Assembly: GCF_019059575.1 (NCBI RefSeq)
Contig: NW_024881870.1
Span: 1-64,000, forward strand
DNA: 64,000 nt
From: Amphibalanus amphitrite
Taxonomy: Eukaryota; Arthropoda; Thecostraca; Balanomorpha; Balanidae
Direction of reading: 5' to 3'
A program made the translations under genes and the position numbers. Numbering within the stretch: the stretch's first letter is position 1; each line of letters begins with the position of its first letter. The notes beneath the pieces are model-generated. The model was not told the origin of the DNA. It searched no databases and saw only the letters and a list, made by a program, of their open reading frames with translations. Positions 45,966-58,507 of this stretch are shown piece by piece.

Positions 45966-47033
45966 CATGGGTGGAGAACCTGCCCCGGCCACCCCGGCCG
46001 TGGCCGGGGTAACTTTCAGCCGACCCCGGCGCGGCCGGGGTAACTTTTTCCACTTTTGTAAATCCTAAAAGCTGTCTCCATACGAAAAAACTGCCATCTA
46101 TAAAAGCGTCTCTCGTTATTCTTATCTACCTTGAAAAGTTCTTGAAAATGTACTTTATTTTCATTTTGGAGCTTCTATGTTTTTAAGTCTTTTCATCGCG
46201 GAGCCCGACATGTTTCATCAAACAGAAGTATATCATATTTAAGGGCCGTTATCGTAAGATGGCACTGTAATAACATCACAAGACAGGACGAGGGTAATAT
46301 CAGTGAGATAGAAGGACGAGCTGCTGGGGCTCAAGGCTCCCCCAACTTAACCCGCGCCAGGGTGGTGGCCTTATCGTAACACGTTGAGTCGAGAGGTGGG
46401 CTTTTCACGCTCCTTTTAACTCGGCTACTGGGCTACGAGGCGAGAAGCAGAACGACGTTTGAAAGAGCGACAAACGTGATCAGAGAAATATGGTCATGTT
46501 TTAGGCAAACTCAATAATAAAATCACCGTAGATCATCAAAAGCCAAATTTTTCTTAATTTAGCGTTCTCCGACAACTTTTCTCACAGTTCATGAACATAA
46601 TGGAGCTTAAACACTGCAATCAAAACATTCGATTACTCGTTTAAGGCTCGGTCGCGAATAATATTTCAGGTGCGAGCTCAAATCAATAAGAGGGTCAAAA
46701 CGGTCAAATTTGACATTTTGTTTTGTGTGGGAAGGTTGCAACTTCCACGGAATAAGCTTTGCAAAGGGCATGATGGCATTTTTAGCACGATCATCCAGCA
46801 ACTTTGACCTGATGACCTGACCTATCACTAGGTGACATGCGAATTACAATTACGAAATCTTCCGCACCTGCGTGCAGCAGTTTTCCCTAAAAACGTACAA
46901 ACGGCAGACATCCATTATTCTATGCCACAGAATAGGAGTTTGTTGATAACCGTTGACAAATATTTGACCATCATCGTCTTTCTGACTTTCGGTCGCCGGC
47001 CGGGGTAACTTTTTCAAACATTCTCCACCCGTG
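45966..47033. mobile_element. 1068-bp hAT-like non-autonomous element
   Basis: Flanked by the exact 8-bp duplication GATGCAAC (45958-45965 and 47034-47041), with inverted ends CATGGGTGGAGAA / CACGGGTGGAGAA and subterminal CCCCGGCC-rich inverted motifs. From 46351 it contains a degraded TTAA-family segment. No coding frame. Confidence 0.92.
46351..46830. mobile_element. Degraded TTAA-family fragment, copy 5
   Basis: Starts TTAACCCGCGCCAGGGTGG (TTAA at 46347-46350). Its first 150 bp resemble the same part of copy 3 (TAACTCGGCT...GGGC(C/T)ACG...GAAAGAGCG). No right end found; the end is approximate. It holds far fewer AGGTCA-type sites than the other copies. Confidence 0.55.
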
Positions 47034-47041
47034 GATGCAAC

Positions 47042-48040
47042 TACGAGTATACACGCATACTCACCAAGTCACCACTCCGGACAGGATAGCAGCTTCCCCG
47101 CTGCACGCCGCACATGACACCAAAACACACGCGCGCGCACATCGCGCCTGACTGCTCGCTGACAGCTGTCTACTCACGGCGTCTCTGTTGCCGAGTGCCG
47201 ACTGGCGACTTTCAAGGTCACGGCGCCTGAGGGCCGCTCGAGGCTCGAGACTCGAATGGAGCGTAGATGATGCTGGTCGCTGATGGGTCGCTGGATCATG
47301 GATGCATGTTCATTGTTCAGCTTGTTTTTAGGTGCATACCCACATACGGATGATGCATGATTATAGATAGGGATTTTAAAAACTGATGCGGTGTGTCGAA
47401 ACAGCTCTTCATCCGCGACATTTGGGAAGGCGAGCTGGAATTACGAATACCTAATCCTACCCCACGCCACACGAAAACGTGGAGTACCTATTAAAATCTA
47501 AAAGTGCGCCTTGTGGCTCAAAATAAAGGGCACTGCACTGGTGTCCTCGCACTGGTAGGTCCTCCTCGTAGTTACGAGTATTGGTGCAGGCAGCTTTGTG
47601 TAGTAATTTAATATAGCGGATATCGCCACCAAATTTTCAGGATCCCTCCGGGCTCCGGGCATCAATTGTACACCTTGTGAAAAAAAAAAAAATTGACGCC
47701 AGAGTGACGTCATGTTCTGCTATTTTCGACCAAAAAAGAAGGTTTTACGGGAAGAGCTGTCACGCCTACAGCTTTGAAGATGGCGAAAAATGGTTTTGGT
47801 ATGCCAAAATTAACTAGTTGAGTCCCGTACCAAGAAATATCCTGCAGTGAGCCAGTTGGCCATGACGGCGGTGAGTGCCGAGTGGAGCACAGCCCCTGGA
47901 AGTGATGCTTAGTGAATCGAACGAACTACCGACTCTTCTAACCGTTGCCAGATGGCACTCCCTGTCACCGGCCCGCCCTGGTCTGTGCTTTCTAAATGCA
48001 GAGACCTGAAGCTTCACAATTCATTAAACATTTAGCTTTC
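47042..48040. other. Non-coding stretch, no gene recognised
   Basis: No supported gene. A short alternating CA/CG tract lies at 47123-47140. Confidence 0.55.
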
Positions 48041-48050
48041 AGCAAATTAT

Positions 48051-49404
48051 CACACCTATCCGTGCTTCTATCCTCAGGATACTGAAATCCTTCTCCTCCG
48101 AGCCGCAACCCCCCTCCGGGCTGGACAGGCAACTTTATCTCATGCGGGCTGCTCCCTTGAAGCGGCACCGCTGCTCCTGAGGGAGCGCACCCCGTAGCCG
48201 GGTGCAGTGAGTGCCTTGGGGCTGGGTGGCCTGTCTTCTGGACGGGCTCAGCCCCGGCGACTCACTAGGGTGCCTGCCCAGACCAATGTCTCCCCCTAAT
48301 TCCTATCATCCTTCCGGCTCTGCAATGGTCTTGTCGACCGAAAGGGCCTAACCCAACAAAACAAACAAACAGCAAATTATATTCACCTATCCGTGCTTCT
48401 ATCCTCAGGATACTGAAATCCTTCTCCTCCACGCCGCAACCCCCCTCCGGGCTGGACAGGCAACTTTATCTCATGCGGGCTGCTCCCTTGGAGCGGCACC
48501 GCTGCTCCCGAGGGAGCGCACCCCGTAGCCGGGTGCAGTGAGTGCCTTGGGGCTGGGTGGCCTGTCCTCTGGACGGGCTCAGCCCCGGCGACTCACTAGG
48601 GTGCCTGCCCAGACCAATGTCTCCCCCTAATTCCTATCATCCTTCCGGCTCTGCAATGGTCTTGTCGACCGAAAGGGCCTAACCCAACAAAACAAACAAA
48701 CAAACAGCAAATTACACCGTTCCGTGCTTCTATCCTCAGGATACTGAAATCCTTCTCCTCCACGCCGCAACCCCCTCCGGGCTAGACAGGCAACTTTATC
48801 TCATGCGGGCTGCTCCCTTGGAGCGGCACCGCTGCTCCCGAGGGAGCGCACCCCGTAGCCGGGTGCAGTGAGTGCCTAGGGGCTGGGTGGCCTGTCCTTT
48901 GGACGGGCTCAGCCCCGGCGACTCACTAGGGTGCCTGCCCAGACCAATGTCACCCCCTATATCCTATCTTCCTCCCGGCTCTGAAATGGTCTCATTGGAC
49001 CGAAAGGGCCTAACCCAACAAAACAAACAAACAAACAAACAGCAAATTACAAAAAAAAGCAGCGAGATCACCGTTCCATGCTTCTATCCTCAGGATACTG
49101 AAATCCTTTTCCTCCACGCCGCAACCCCCCTCCGGGCTGGACAGGCAACTTTATCCCATGCGGGTTGCTCCCTTGGAGCGGCACCGCTGCTCCCGAGGGA
49201 GCGCACCCCGTGCCCGTAGCCGGGTGCAGTGAGTGCCTTGGGGCTGGGTGGCCTGTCCTCTGGACGGGCTCAGCCCCGGCGACTCACTAGGGTGCCTGCC
49301 CAAACCAATGTCTCCCCCTATATCCTATCATCCTCCCGGCTCTGAAATGGTCTCATTGGACCGAAAGGGCCTAACCCAACAAAACAAACAAACAAACAAA
49401 CAAA
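48051..49404 (+). mobile_element. Head-to-tail array of four ~320-340-bp SINE-like retroposons with (AAAC)n tails
   Basis: Copies at 48051-48370, 48381-48705, 48715-49040 and 49066-49404, about 95 percent alike by eye, each ending in AACCCAACAAAACAAAC repeats. The 9-mer AGCAAATTA occurs before copy 1 and after copies 1, 2 and 3. AGCAGCGA (49058-49065 and 49405-49412) flanks copy 4. These look like target duplications. No tRNA-type A/B boxes were found, so this could be a SINE of another origin or the 3' end of a non-LTR element. Confidence 0.85.
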
Positions 49405-49412
49405 AGCAGCGA

Positions 49413-50199
49413 ACCATGCAAGCACCGTGACAAACCAACACTGGCGGTCGCAGCCGCTAGCAAAAAGGGGGGGGGGGGCCAAACTCACACTCGCGGGACA
49501 ATGCATTTATCCGTCACCGGAGGGGGGCGGGTGGTGATCGGCTAATTTTTACGTCCACGAGGCGCCGCGCAGTTGGCTCTAATTATGCTTCATCCATGTC
49601 ATTCTTGCGTGGAATCTTTAAGCACAATTTAAGGCAAAATCACCAGTTCCATTTCCCGTCCCACGGTGTTTCCACCGGTCGGGCCACTGCACCATGGCGA
49701 CGGATCGGTGTAGCATATACTGGAAGGTCGGGCACGCGGATTTATGACCTTACCACTATAAAACAATTCGGAAAAGTACAGATACCTACCAGTCTTGCTT
49801 TGAACAAGCATGTGAAACCCAGAGAGCATTTTCAGACTATGACATTTACCCCATATAGTTGTGTGGCGGCGGGAGAGAGTAGGTACACCGACCTCTGGAG
49901 GCCAAAGGTTCCTGGCTTTCAAAATTGGCATCTGAGGGCCGCGCGCAACTCCTGCGGGCTTCGTAACGGCTCTATTGGGGCTCACTCAACCTGCCTAGTC
50001 CTCATGCTGAAAAGACTGGCCCTGAGCCCTGAGGATGTCATCAGTCTCTGCCAGCCCCAAGACCCACAACGCCTCATGGGGTCCCGATGTCGAACTATGA
50101 GGGAATCTACGCTGACCATCAGGACGTAAAGTGATCTCGATCAGGACCAACGTAAGCCCTCTGATCTTCAGAAGCCCACCCATGTATGTTTTCACGGAG
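49413..50199. other. Non-coding stretch with one unrecognised open frame
   Basis: A plus-strand frame at 49596-50129 (177 codons) has no motif or family I recognise. The minus strand is also open over much of it and no splice or initiator signals support it. A G-run lies at 49468-49479. Confidence 0.45.
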
Positions 50200-50915
50200 G
50201 CCAGATTAGGGCCCTCAGAGATCAGTACAGGGCCTGCAAACTGCAAAGGCCAGTAGTTTGAGACCATCAGAGACCGAGTTGGGCTCTCAGAGGCTAATGT
50301 GGGTCCTTACTCATTACAGGCCAACATGGGGCCCTCAGATGTCAGCGTGGGGCTCTAAAAGACCGGCATGAGCCGTCGTTGGACCCCAGAGACCAGCAGA
50401 GAGCCCTCAAAGGCCAAAATGGGCCCTCCTCAGAGGCCAATGCAGGCCCTTAGAGCCCGGCATGGGGTCTTTAGCAGCCAGTGAGGGGCCCTCATTGGCA
50501 CCTAAAGGTTCGTCTTAGGACACCAGAGACAGAAATAAGGCCACCAGAGACCGGTGTGAAACGCTCAGACGCCGGTTCGGGCCCCTGAGGCCGGTTAGGG
50601 GCCCTCATAGGCCAGATGTGGGGCTTAAGAGGTCGATGTGGGCTCTTAGCGGCCAACATGGGCGTTTGACAGCCACTGAAGTTCCCTCAGAGGTCAGTGT
50701 AGGTCGCTCAAAGACCGGTGTGGGAGCTATATTAATAGCTTGGAGTGGGTTTTTTGAGCCTCGTGACGATCGAATAAGGGCCAGGGCTCCATACACCTAT
50801 GGAGGCCCATCGGTTGTTTGAGGGGGGGGGGCAAATGATATGATGGCCCATTTTATTGGCCTTTGGGGGGGGGGCATGACCCTGATGCCCCCCCCCCACG
50901 CGACCGCCACTGTGT
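50200..50915. repeat. Second copy of the minisatellite-containing repeat
   Basis: Shares GGCCCTCAGAGGC-type units and then a long unique-order match with 44780-45140 (GAGCCTCGTGACNATCGAATAA, a G-run, CAAATGATATGATGGCCC, a C-run, GCGACCGCCACTG). The common right end GACCGCCACTG looks like a transposon terminus. No left partner was found. Confidence 0.75.
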
Positions 50916-51743
50916 ACACATTACACACAGACCTCTGAAATTGCATACTAGCTCATGCAAACTCTATGCAGGCCCCGGAGGTCCCACGCTAATCCTTAAG
51001 AAACCAAGCCGGCACACGGCGTCACCACCGGGCTTCTGAGGTGCACCGCACCAACCCATGAGGTCTTATTTTAGTGTCGTAGAGCCACGCTCATTTGGCA
51101 GGGCCCACCCGCCATTGCCGAAGAGGGTCTCATGCCAGCCATTGCTGGACCTACGACAGCCTCAAGTAAACCCACGCTGATATTCCATATGAGACCCGGC
51201 CTTACTCGTGAACCGGTGCCAGCGACTCTGACCGCCAAATTGACAGAATGCGAAGCTGAGCCCACTCATGAGTAAAATTTACGTCCTTTGATGGCGCAAG
51301 AAAGAAAATGAAACATACAAAAAACTTTCTATGACTTTTGTTCGATCTGAAAGGTGGGGCCAAAAGATAGTATGGCCCCACCTTTCAGCACCAAAGGGGG
51401 GGGGGGCATGGCCCCCGTGCCCCCCCCCCCCCCCCCCCTGGGACCGCCAGTGCAAACCAAGATTGTAAGTGCTTTAGCTTATATTTGCTGATTGCTTATT
51501 GATTTTCCAGGCAGGCAAAGTTTTACTTTCTGAACCAAGTGCTGAGGTAGTATGACTGACCTTACCTCATGTGACCGGTCATTCGTCCTTGCTTTTCCTT
51601 TGGATGAGCCCGTCCAAATACTTGTTAACACTTATATCTTGTCTAGGCTAACATCCTTAGAAGACATCCGGACCCCGGTGAGTGACGAGGGCAACTATTT
51701 GATTTAAGTACGTCTACGATGTGACAGTTTGAGTGGCAGAGAG
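50916..51743. other. Non-coding stretch with hairpin and G/C runs
   Basis: Contains a 16-bp-arm inverted repeat CTGAAAGGTGGGGCCA / TGGCCCCACCTTTCAG (about 51338-51377), then a G-run (51386-51396) and long C-runs ending CCTGGGACCGCCAGTG. These resemble hAT-like MITE ends, but no complete pair was defined. No gene recognised. Confidence 0.55.
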
Positions 51744-51856
51744 AGGGTCCTACTCCTGTCAGCCCAATATCTCCACCCTATCCCATCATCCCGGCCTTAG
51801 CTCTCCAATGGACCTGTCAGACCGAAATAACCTACTCCAAGCAAAACATAAACGGT
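51744..51856 (+). mobile_element. Diverged 3' fragment of the (AAAC)-tailed retroposon
   Basis: Similar to the last 110 bp of the units at 48051-49404 (CCAATATCTCCACCCTATCCC...CCGGC...GACCGAAATAACCTA...CAAGCAAAACATAAAC). Older and solitary. Confidence 0.65.
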
Positions 51857-53780
51857 CATAAGAGCGATGCCTAATTGTATTCCTATTTCCTACAGCTTTG
51901 CGCTCTTCATTAGCGAATAAAGCCTTTGCTTGTAATGACCTCTCATGTTTAACAATCCTTACTCGGTGTACAGACTGGACATTGGACGTAGTTAATCGCC
52001 TGGAATAGGGGCAGTCACTCACTGGGATGGAGGAGCGAGAATACACGGCGGACACGATCCAACCGCCTAGGACACCTATTTAACTACCCGGTACGAGCAA
52101 TCACAGTGGCGAACATCATATGCATTTTGAAGCCCTTGCCCGTCAGCATTTTTTCCAGCATCGCCACGGACACTGCTACGGGATAATCAATCACCCGCCA
52201 ACCCAACCCCAATCGACAGAGGGTGGAAGCAAGAACTGAGAAGAAATGGTCGCTGCCGGCGTAAGCCCAAAGTTTCTCCATCACCAATGAAACTGACTGA
52301 GATTGCGGTGCACCTTCTTATATTATAAAGTTTGTTTCCACTTTTCTCTTCTCTGGATGTCCTTATTTTTTATGGAAATCAGGCGTTTAACGCCTCATTT
52401 ATAAACTTCGACGGCAAGTGAACTGTGAAGTCTCAACTTCTGTGTCCAATTCGTAATTAATCGTTTTTCCATTCGACATTGCCTGCCTCTTAACCATACT
52501 GACTGCTCCCCGCTTCACAAACAGAATAATTAAACTCATAACAAACAAGCCAACAACACACGATTAGGTGCTCGAGCAGAATTTTTAACACGGTACGGGA
52601 AGTAAACATGTGCGCCGGACATTTTCACCGCAACTTGTCTGCATCCCAACCATGAGACACATGGGACAATGATCAGTAAAAAGCTTCTGATTTAAGCCGC
52701 ACTTGTTATTTGGGCAATGAGCAGCGAGCGCAATGGTTGATGGGGAGTTGTGCCCGTGCGCACATGGACGTGCAAAATTAGACCCCCAAATGACCTGTGT
52801 GCTTTTCAGATCACGCCAACTCAAAAATGTTATTTTACTCTGAATTGATTCGCTAGTAGGTATATCGGCCGCAGACATCCGTCAGTGGGCGTTGCATGTA
52901 AGCACTTGCGATAGAGTACAGATGAAATTGTTTTTAGGTAGTTAAGCTGATAAAAGTAAGTGCTCAATATATTTTTCCGAGCCAATGTGTGTAATTTGAT
53001 ATGTAGATAGGAAATAGTACATACATGCTTCACCTTGAGGTAACTGACTGCGAGTTATGATTATTTCTTTTTATATATGAGAGGGACACACTAATCCTTG
53101 CTATCGATTGCCCATCAGTTCTTTAAATCAGGGATTGACTTTAATCTTTCGAGGCTAAATGAGCCTGAGGGGACCGCTCTGGTTATTCTGTGGGTCTCCA
53201 TCATTTACATATCTGTCCTGCTGCAAGACACTTCAGCGAAACCTGTTTTGATTTCTTGGCATCTGTTCATTTGGTCTTCGCTTTACATACTGCTCGAAAA
53301 AAAAAATTATTCGCTTTAATCATTCGTTGCACTTAACAGAAAGTGAGGGCAGCGTGTTTTCTTTTAAAACTACATATTTGTAGTAATCGCTAAACGATTA
53401 ACATTCTCGATGAAATACCTGCTATATCCGATCAGCTCTATTATCCATCACGGCCACCGTCTTCCAGTGTTGGTCCGTCAGTCCGGCCAGTCCCCGGGGA
53501 TATTTATAGCAAACACGGGATTCAGCCTCGCACAATATGGCAAATCGAGTATGTATAAAGTATGTAAGTATGTATTTATATGCATTGAGTATGTATTACC
53601 ACGACAAGCTTCTTCCGGTTGCCATTCATTCGAGTCTGTAGAGCATTTATTATTCGAGGCTAGTAGTCGATCCAAAGTCGTCGCGACGTATGTGATATGA
53701 TTTATTTGGCGATTCTATTTTCCAGCGCCGTTCATGGCTGACACGTAACATTCACGTCTGGCCCAGAGCAGCTGCAGTGG
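51857..53780. other. Non-coding stretch, no gene established
   Basis: A minus-strand frame at 52585-52878 (97 codons) ends with a Cys/His-rich segment (CAHGH, HCPNNKC, HCPMC) but matches no family I know. A plus-strand frame at 53410-53700 ends with SVEHLLFEAS, faintly like the zinc tail of some non-LTR elements. Neither is strong enough to call. Confidence 0.4.
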
Positions 53781-53912
53781 CAGTTCCATCGCTAGCCACG
53801 GAGACAGTTCCATCGCTAGCCACGGAGACAGTTCCATTGCTACCCACGGAGACATGTCCAACGCTAACCACAGTGACTGTCCCAACCACGGTGACAGTGC
53901 CAACTCACAGGT
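53781..53912 (+). repeat. 24-bp minisatellite
   Basis: About five units based on AGTTCCATCGCTAGCCACGG followed by AGAC; the first two are identical and later ones diverge. The repetitive minus-strand frame across it is an artefact. Confidence 0.9.
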
Positions 53913-54439
53913 GATAGTTCAGCCCCATTCAGATTAACGGTCACGTAAGGTCACGGTTAGTTTGTAAACTGACGACCTCCGGCACCCTACCACGCTGATA
54001 GGTAAGAGCCATCTCACGGCAACAAGCTGCTGACACGTCCTGCGATTCAGAACCATCTAAACGACAATGGGAGCAGGCAAGAGCCATCAATGGTGGAATT
54101 TCAGAGTTGTCAAATGTGACAGATCAGCGCCATTCCATGTGACGTTTTAGATCTATCCTAAATTAACAGTTTATAGCTATCCCACACCGTATAGGAAACA
54201 GTACAGAGTCACACGACAGTTTACAGCTGCCTCCGTCAACAGTACGGAAACCTTTCATTGTGACAGATCAAGCTCCAGAGCCATCACGAAGTTAAAGCTG
54301 AAAGCTGCCCACGACAATTAATTGCAGTTTGTTCTCAGTTGATTGCCACCTAGTGAATTGGCTTCCAACCCATTTAGGAACAGTATCAATAAATCAGTCA
54401 AATGCAAGAGAACTAACGTGCGCGCAAAAAAAAATATTG
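53913..54439. other. Non-coding stretch
   Basis: Nothing recognised. Confidence 0.55.
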
Positions 54440-54447
54440 AAGAAAAC

Positions 54448-55941
54448 CAGGGCCTCGTCTAACATGTTAACTGGGGGGGCAATTGCCTCCCCAGTCGAGC
54501 GGATTGCCCCCCCCCCCCCAGTGGCCAACATTTGCCCCCCCCCCCCAGTCAAAACGTGAACTTCTCACAAAATTACCTTCCCTGCAATACGTTTTCGTTA
54601 GGAGTCTTACATGGATTTAACGAGAAACATTATTTGTTCAAAACTGTTCATACTCCATGACTACGGGAAAAGCCAGAGTTTTGTGATCTATAGAGCTGAG
54701 TACCTACTGTGATTCCGTGATTTTGCTACTGTGATTCAAGTAGCAAATTGTCAATTGGCAGCTGACCAGTGACCCACCCAACTCGTGTTTGCGCCCCACC
54801 CCCCACTCAATCAAACGCCCAACATGGATAAGTATGCTTATCACTGTCTGGTGGGGCAATGTGAGGGGGTAACACATTAATCTTAACTCTCGCCCGTATT
54901 GGTGTTTTTCCAGCCGCGAACAGGGAGGGGGGGGGGGCGTTGGACCTTGCCCCTTGCCGTTTCGCCCCTGATCGAGCTAGAGCTTCGCGGAGAAAACCAC
55001 CGTGCTGCCCGTCACGAGAGGAAGCCGGTGATACCTCATTTTAGGGTCCTAAGTCATCGGTTGACCTTCCAGGTCAGGTCAATGACCCAAAAGTCGGGAA
55101 ACTCGCGGGACTTATTACAACGTCGTAAAGGGTGGCTGTTATTTTTTGTCGGGGTGCTGATCACGAATATCATGTTAGTTATGATCATAGATAATGTCTT
55201 CATGCATTTAGGCCAGGTCGGGTCAGGTCAGGACAGGTCAACCAGTAAGGGTTTTGCCGGGTATTCGTAGTAGGTGGAAACCGCCTCTGGCTCTGACAGC
55301 TTCAAAACATGTTACGAAGGCACCAAAACTACTTCGTAAATGTTCAAATGGTTGCTAAATTCGAATTCAGCTCCAAAAACTGGCCTAGAATCATGTAAAA
55401 CTCGAAAAAGTGAACCGAAGTCATCAAAGGTCAATGACCTGACCAGACCTCCCGGTGACCTTGACGCCCACCCTAATGCATGGGAGCAATATCATATTCC
55501 ATGTTTGAACGCTTGAAACCACGAAAAGACTGCAAACGCGCGGCTAATGCGAGCCGACATACGCCAAATCGCGATTCCGGCCAAATATGGTCTCGAAAAG
55601 TAGGTCACAGGTCAAAGGTCATTACGGTCAGGGTCATGACATTTTCAGAGTAAGTGTAAAATTGACTAACGCGAGGGTACTGAAAGTTTCGTCGCGGTCA
55701 GCCGCTTTTACGTGAGCTATTCTTGAAAAACCAAGGGGGTCCGTTCGACCCTCCCCCCTATACGAGCATGGCTCGGATTGCCCTTTTTTGTTTTTTGTTT
55801 AAAAAAATCATGGTCTTAGGTGTGACGAAAAATAAGTGGCCTAAATTCGTTGAGAAAACAGGATTTGGGGGTACCCTAGGTTTGGGTCCTTCAGTCTCTG
55901 CCCCCCCCCCCCCCAGTGAAAATCCCTTAGACGAGGCCCTG
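54448..55941. mobile_element. 1494-bp hAT-like element containing a TTAA-family element
   Basis: Flanked by the exact 8-bp duplication AAGAAAAC (54440-54447 and 55942-55949), with 15-bp inverted ends CAGGGCCTCGTCTAA followed by G/C runs. CAGGG is a typical hAT start. No transposase. It carries TTAA copy 6 inside and ends 233 bp beyond the stop codon of the neuropeptide gene. Confidence 0.93.
54887..55765. mobile_element. TTAA-family element, copy 6 (diverged)
   Basis: Begins TTAACTCTCGCCCGTATTGG (TTAA at 54883-54886). Its body is collinear with copy 1 (GATCGAGCTAGAGCTTCGCGG; AACATGTTACGAAGGCACC; AGGTCACAGGTCAAAGGTCA). The right terminus is degenerate and its boundary approximate. Confidence 0.8.
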
Positions 55942-56174
55942 AAGAAAACAGTTCAAAGAGCTATTCAAATCCCCAAGATAACCAGTAAGTTATTTATAAA
56001 AATAAGCATCAATTTGAAATGGTTCATAGAATACGGATCATAGTAATCTAGCCATATCTCAACTTCTTTCGGAGAGAGAGCTATGCGTTGAACCGCTCCG
56101 ACATGACAGCTAGCCGTGCGAGTCGTTCCAGTATTGCAGCCAGATGGCGTTGAGGTGGCCGTCCCGTCGGGCGC

Positions 56175-56908
56175 CTACCGCATCGTACTGAACTGGTGCT
56201 CCGGACCGGAGAGCCGCTCGCTGACCAGCCCCTGGGCCGACAGCGTCTCGTCCTCGGCGTGCCGTTTGGCGCGTGGCTCGTCCAGTTCGTCCGCCGAGCG
56301 ATCGGAGGCCAGTCTCGGCCCGGTGAGCTCCTGAGAGACGGCTGACGGCTCGACGGACGGCCCGCCGCCCACCTCCCGTTTCATCGTGTCAAAGTGGCCC
56401 ATGCCGCCTCTGAAAACGTCGTCATAAAACCCGCTCGCTGACATTTCGGGCCTACGCTTCATGGGTTCAAAGTGTCCCATATCTCCTCTGAAGATATCGT
56501 CATAAAATCCGCTTGCCGACATCTCGGGTCTGCGCTTCATTGGCTCGAAGAGTCCCATGCCTCCCCTGAAAACGTCATCGTAGAATCCGCTGGCGGTCAT
56601 CTCCGGTCGCCTCTTCGCCGTCTCGAATCCCTCACCAACGGAACCTTCATTAAATCTTCCGCCAGTCGCCTTGTGCATCCTGCCGCCTGCGTGAAATCCT
56701 CTCTTCACCGGGGAGAACGCGCCGAAGCCCTGGTTGAAGACGTCGCCGTAGAAGCCACTGGCTCCGAGCCCGTTGGGAGCACGCTTCCAGTTGAGGTCCT
56801 CGGAGGCGCCGGGGGCCGACCAGGCCGAGTGTTCGGCTCTCTTGTGTCCCAGCAGACGGCGGAACGCGTGTGGAGGTCGCATGGCGTACGGCGAGTGGGA
56901 GTCCAGAT
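56175..56908 (-). CDS. Neuropeptide precursor, main coding exon (orcokinin-like?)
   Basis: The terminal coding exon of a secreted peptide precursor. It follows a pyrimidine-rich tract and CAG acceptor (56909-56911), starts in phase to complete the split codon of 59537-59615, and ends at TAG (56175-56177). It has eight Lys-Arg sites. Between them lie three near-identical copies of RPEM(T/S)ASGFYDD(V/I)FRG, each continuing (G/D)MG(L/H)F and (E/D)(P/T)MKR, and one diverged copy, ASGFYGDVFNQGFGAFSPV. There are no cysteines and no Gly before the cleavage sites, so mature peptides are probably not amidated. The GFYDD...GMGHF pattern resembles orcokinin (NFDEIDRSGFGFN) and orcomyotropin (FDAFTTGFGHS) at Asp, Gly-x-Gly and hydrophobic positions. 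This is inference; it may be an undescribed family. Confidence 0.88.
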
Positions 56909-58507
56909 CTGTGGGACAAAGAGAGAGAGCGGTCAGTACGGCAGTGTGGGCGGCAGGGCGGCTAGACAGGCGCCGGGTTAATTCTGATGTGATTAGATGC
57001 CCGGTCAGTGATGGGATGAGTTAGACCGTAGACGCTCATGCACGGAAAAAAGTGCCACTTGTTACAGCACGCCATGCTGCACCGCTGACTCATCTTCATA
57101 TCAATTGAGAAATTTATTATGTTTGGCATTATTACAGGCAATTGTAGAGGCAGTCCACTCTACAGCGTTTATTTCTGTCACTCGTAGCCTGCTTTTCTTG
57201 CAGTTCGATATCCCTTTATTGTTTTGTCTGGCATCTGACACGCTCCACCATTTTATTGGAAAATGGCCTAAAATGATACCTTTTCGGTGAGTCAGCATAT
57301 ATTTGAAGCCCTCCGACATAGTCATTTGATCTAAGAATGCGCCCACATTTGAATCATTCTACTTCGAAAGCTATTCTTGCAAAGGCAATGGATGGATCAT
57401 GAAATTGACTGTAGTTTGACATAAAATTTCCATTCCTTGCTCTATTGACGCCACAAGAAAACTTCGAAACTGGCGTTTCTACACTAAACAGGACAGAGGA
57501 TGGCTACCATCCCCTGTCCCTCCCGCCCCCTCACCTGCCCACACCCACACTCGACCTGCGCGCCCCCAATCTCAGTATACCGGCGACCTCAGGTGTAGCA
57601 CGTGACTGATCAGCCGACAGCCAGCGGGCTATGAGAGGGCGGGGCTGATCGGTAAGGCCGATCAATCGAACGACGATCGTGACGCATAACATCGCATCAG
57701 CCGTAAATGGAACATTATCCACAGGGGGCCCAAACAATGCCAGCAAACAATCTGCGCTGCCGGCTAACCTTCGGGAGGGCTGACCCATCATCAATTCTGC
57801 TCTTGGCCCGAAGGCGCTCCATGAAGGCTGTGGTATGGGATAAATATAGCAATATTTTATTGTTTTATATTACATGAGTGATTTGTAGCCTTCTCGATGT
57901 GCAAAGCCTACATATTAGACTGGATTCATAAGGCATGACTGAAATAAGCATTGACAGAAAAAAACTTTTTTTTTTGTCCTGGTAGTTTGTGCGCAGCATA
58001 AATCGAGGACAGCACACATTCATCCCCAGCCTTCAAGTTCACCCTGAATCGTAACGGTTTTATTACTGTTTGCCCTGTAAGTGGGCATTGATCCACTTTA
58101 TCATGACGACGAATGATGCCAAACCTCCTCGGATACAGAAGCAGGCCCTGATTGCATCGCAAACATTTGGGTGTTTGTCTTTTCTTGTACATATTCATAT
58201 ACATCTGTGCTATCAGAGGCATATTGGAAAGAATGGGAACTAATAATGTATGACTGAAGGGAAGCGTTATTATCGTGTTTGATATCACAGCACATTAGAC
58301 AGCAAAACAATTATTAGTGCTTGATTGAGCATAGCTCATTGTGCACTGGATCGTGCCACAAATTGCAAAGATTGTTAACCTTCTGCAATCAATTCAGCAT
58401 CAGAAGTGTATCCAAAATGTACACATTCTTCAGTTCATCGCGCATGTTTGTGATAAAACATGCATTGGCATTCGTATGCCTGGAAGAACGCTTAATAGGG
58501 AGAGAAG

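Noticed and set aside
53410-53700. Possible zinc-tail fragment of a non-LTR retrotransposon (SVEHLLFEAS)
   Set aside because: Only about ten residues fit the pattern and the surrounding frame shows no other retrotransposon motif.
53715-53903. Repeat protein with MELSPWLA units
   Set aside because: It is a translation of a 24-bp minisatellite with no initiator context or conserved neighbours.
56472-56981. Plus-strand 169-codon frame opposite the neuropeptide exon
   Set aside because: It is antisense to a repeat-bearing coding exon and simply mirrors its repeats.
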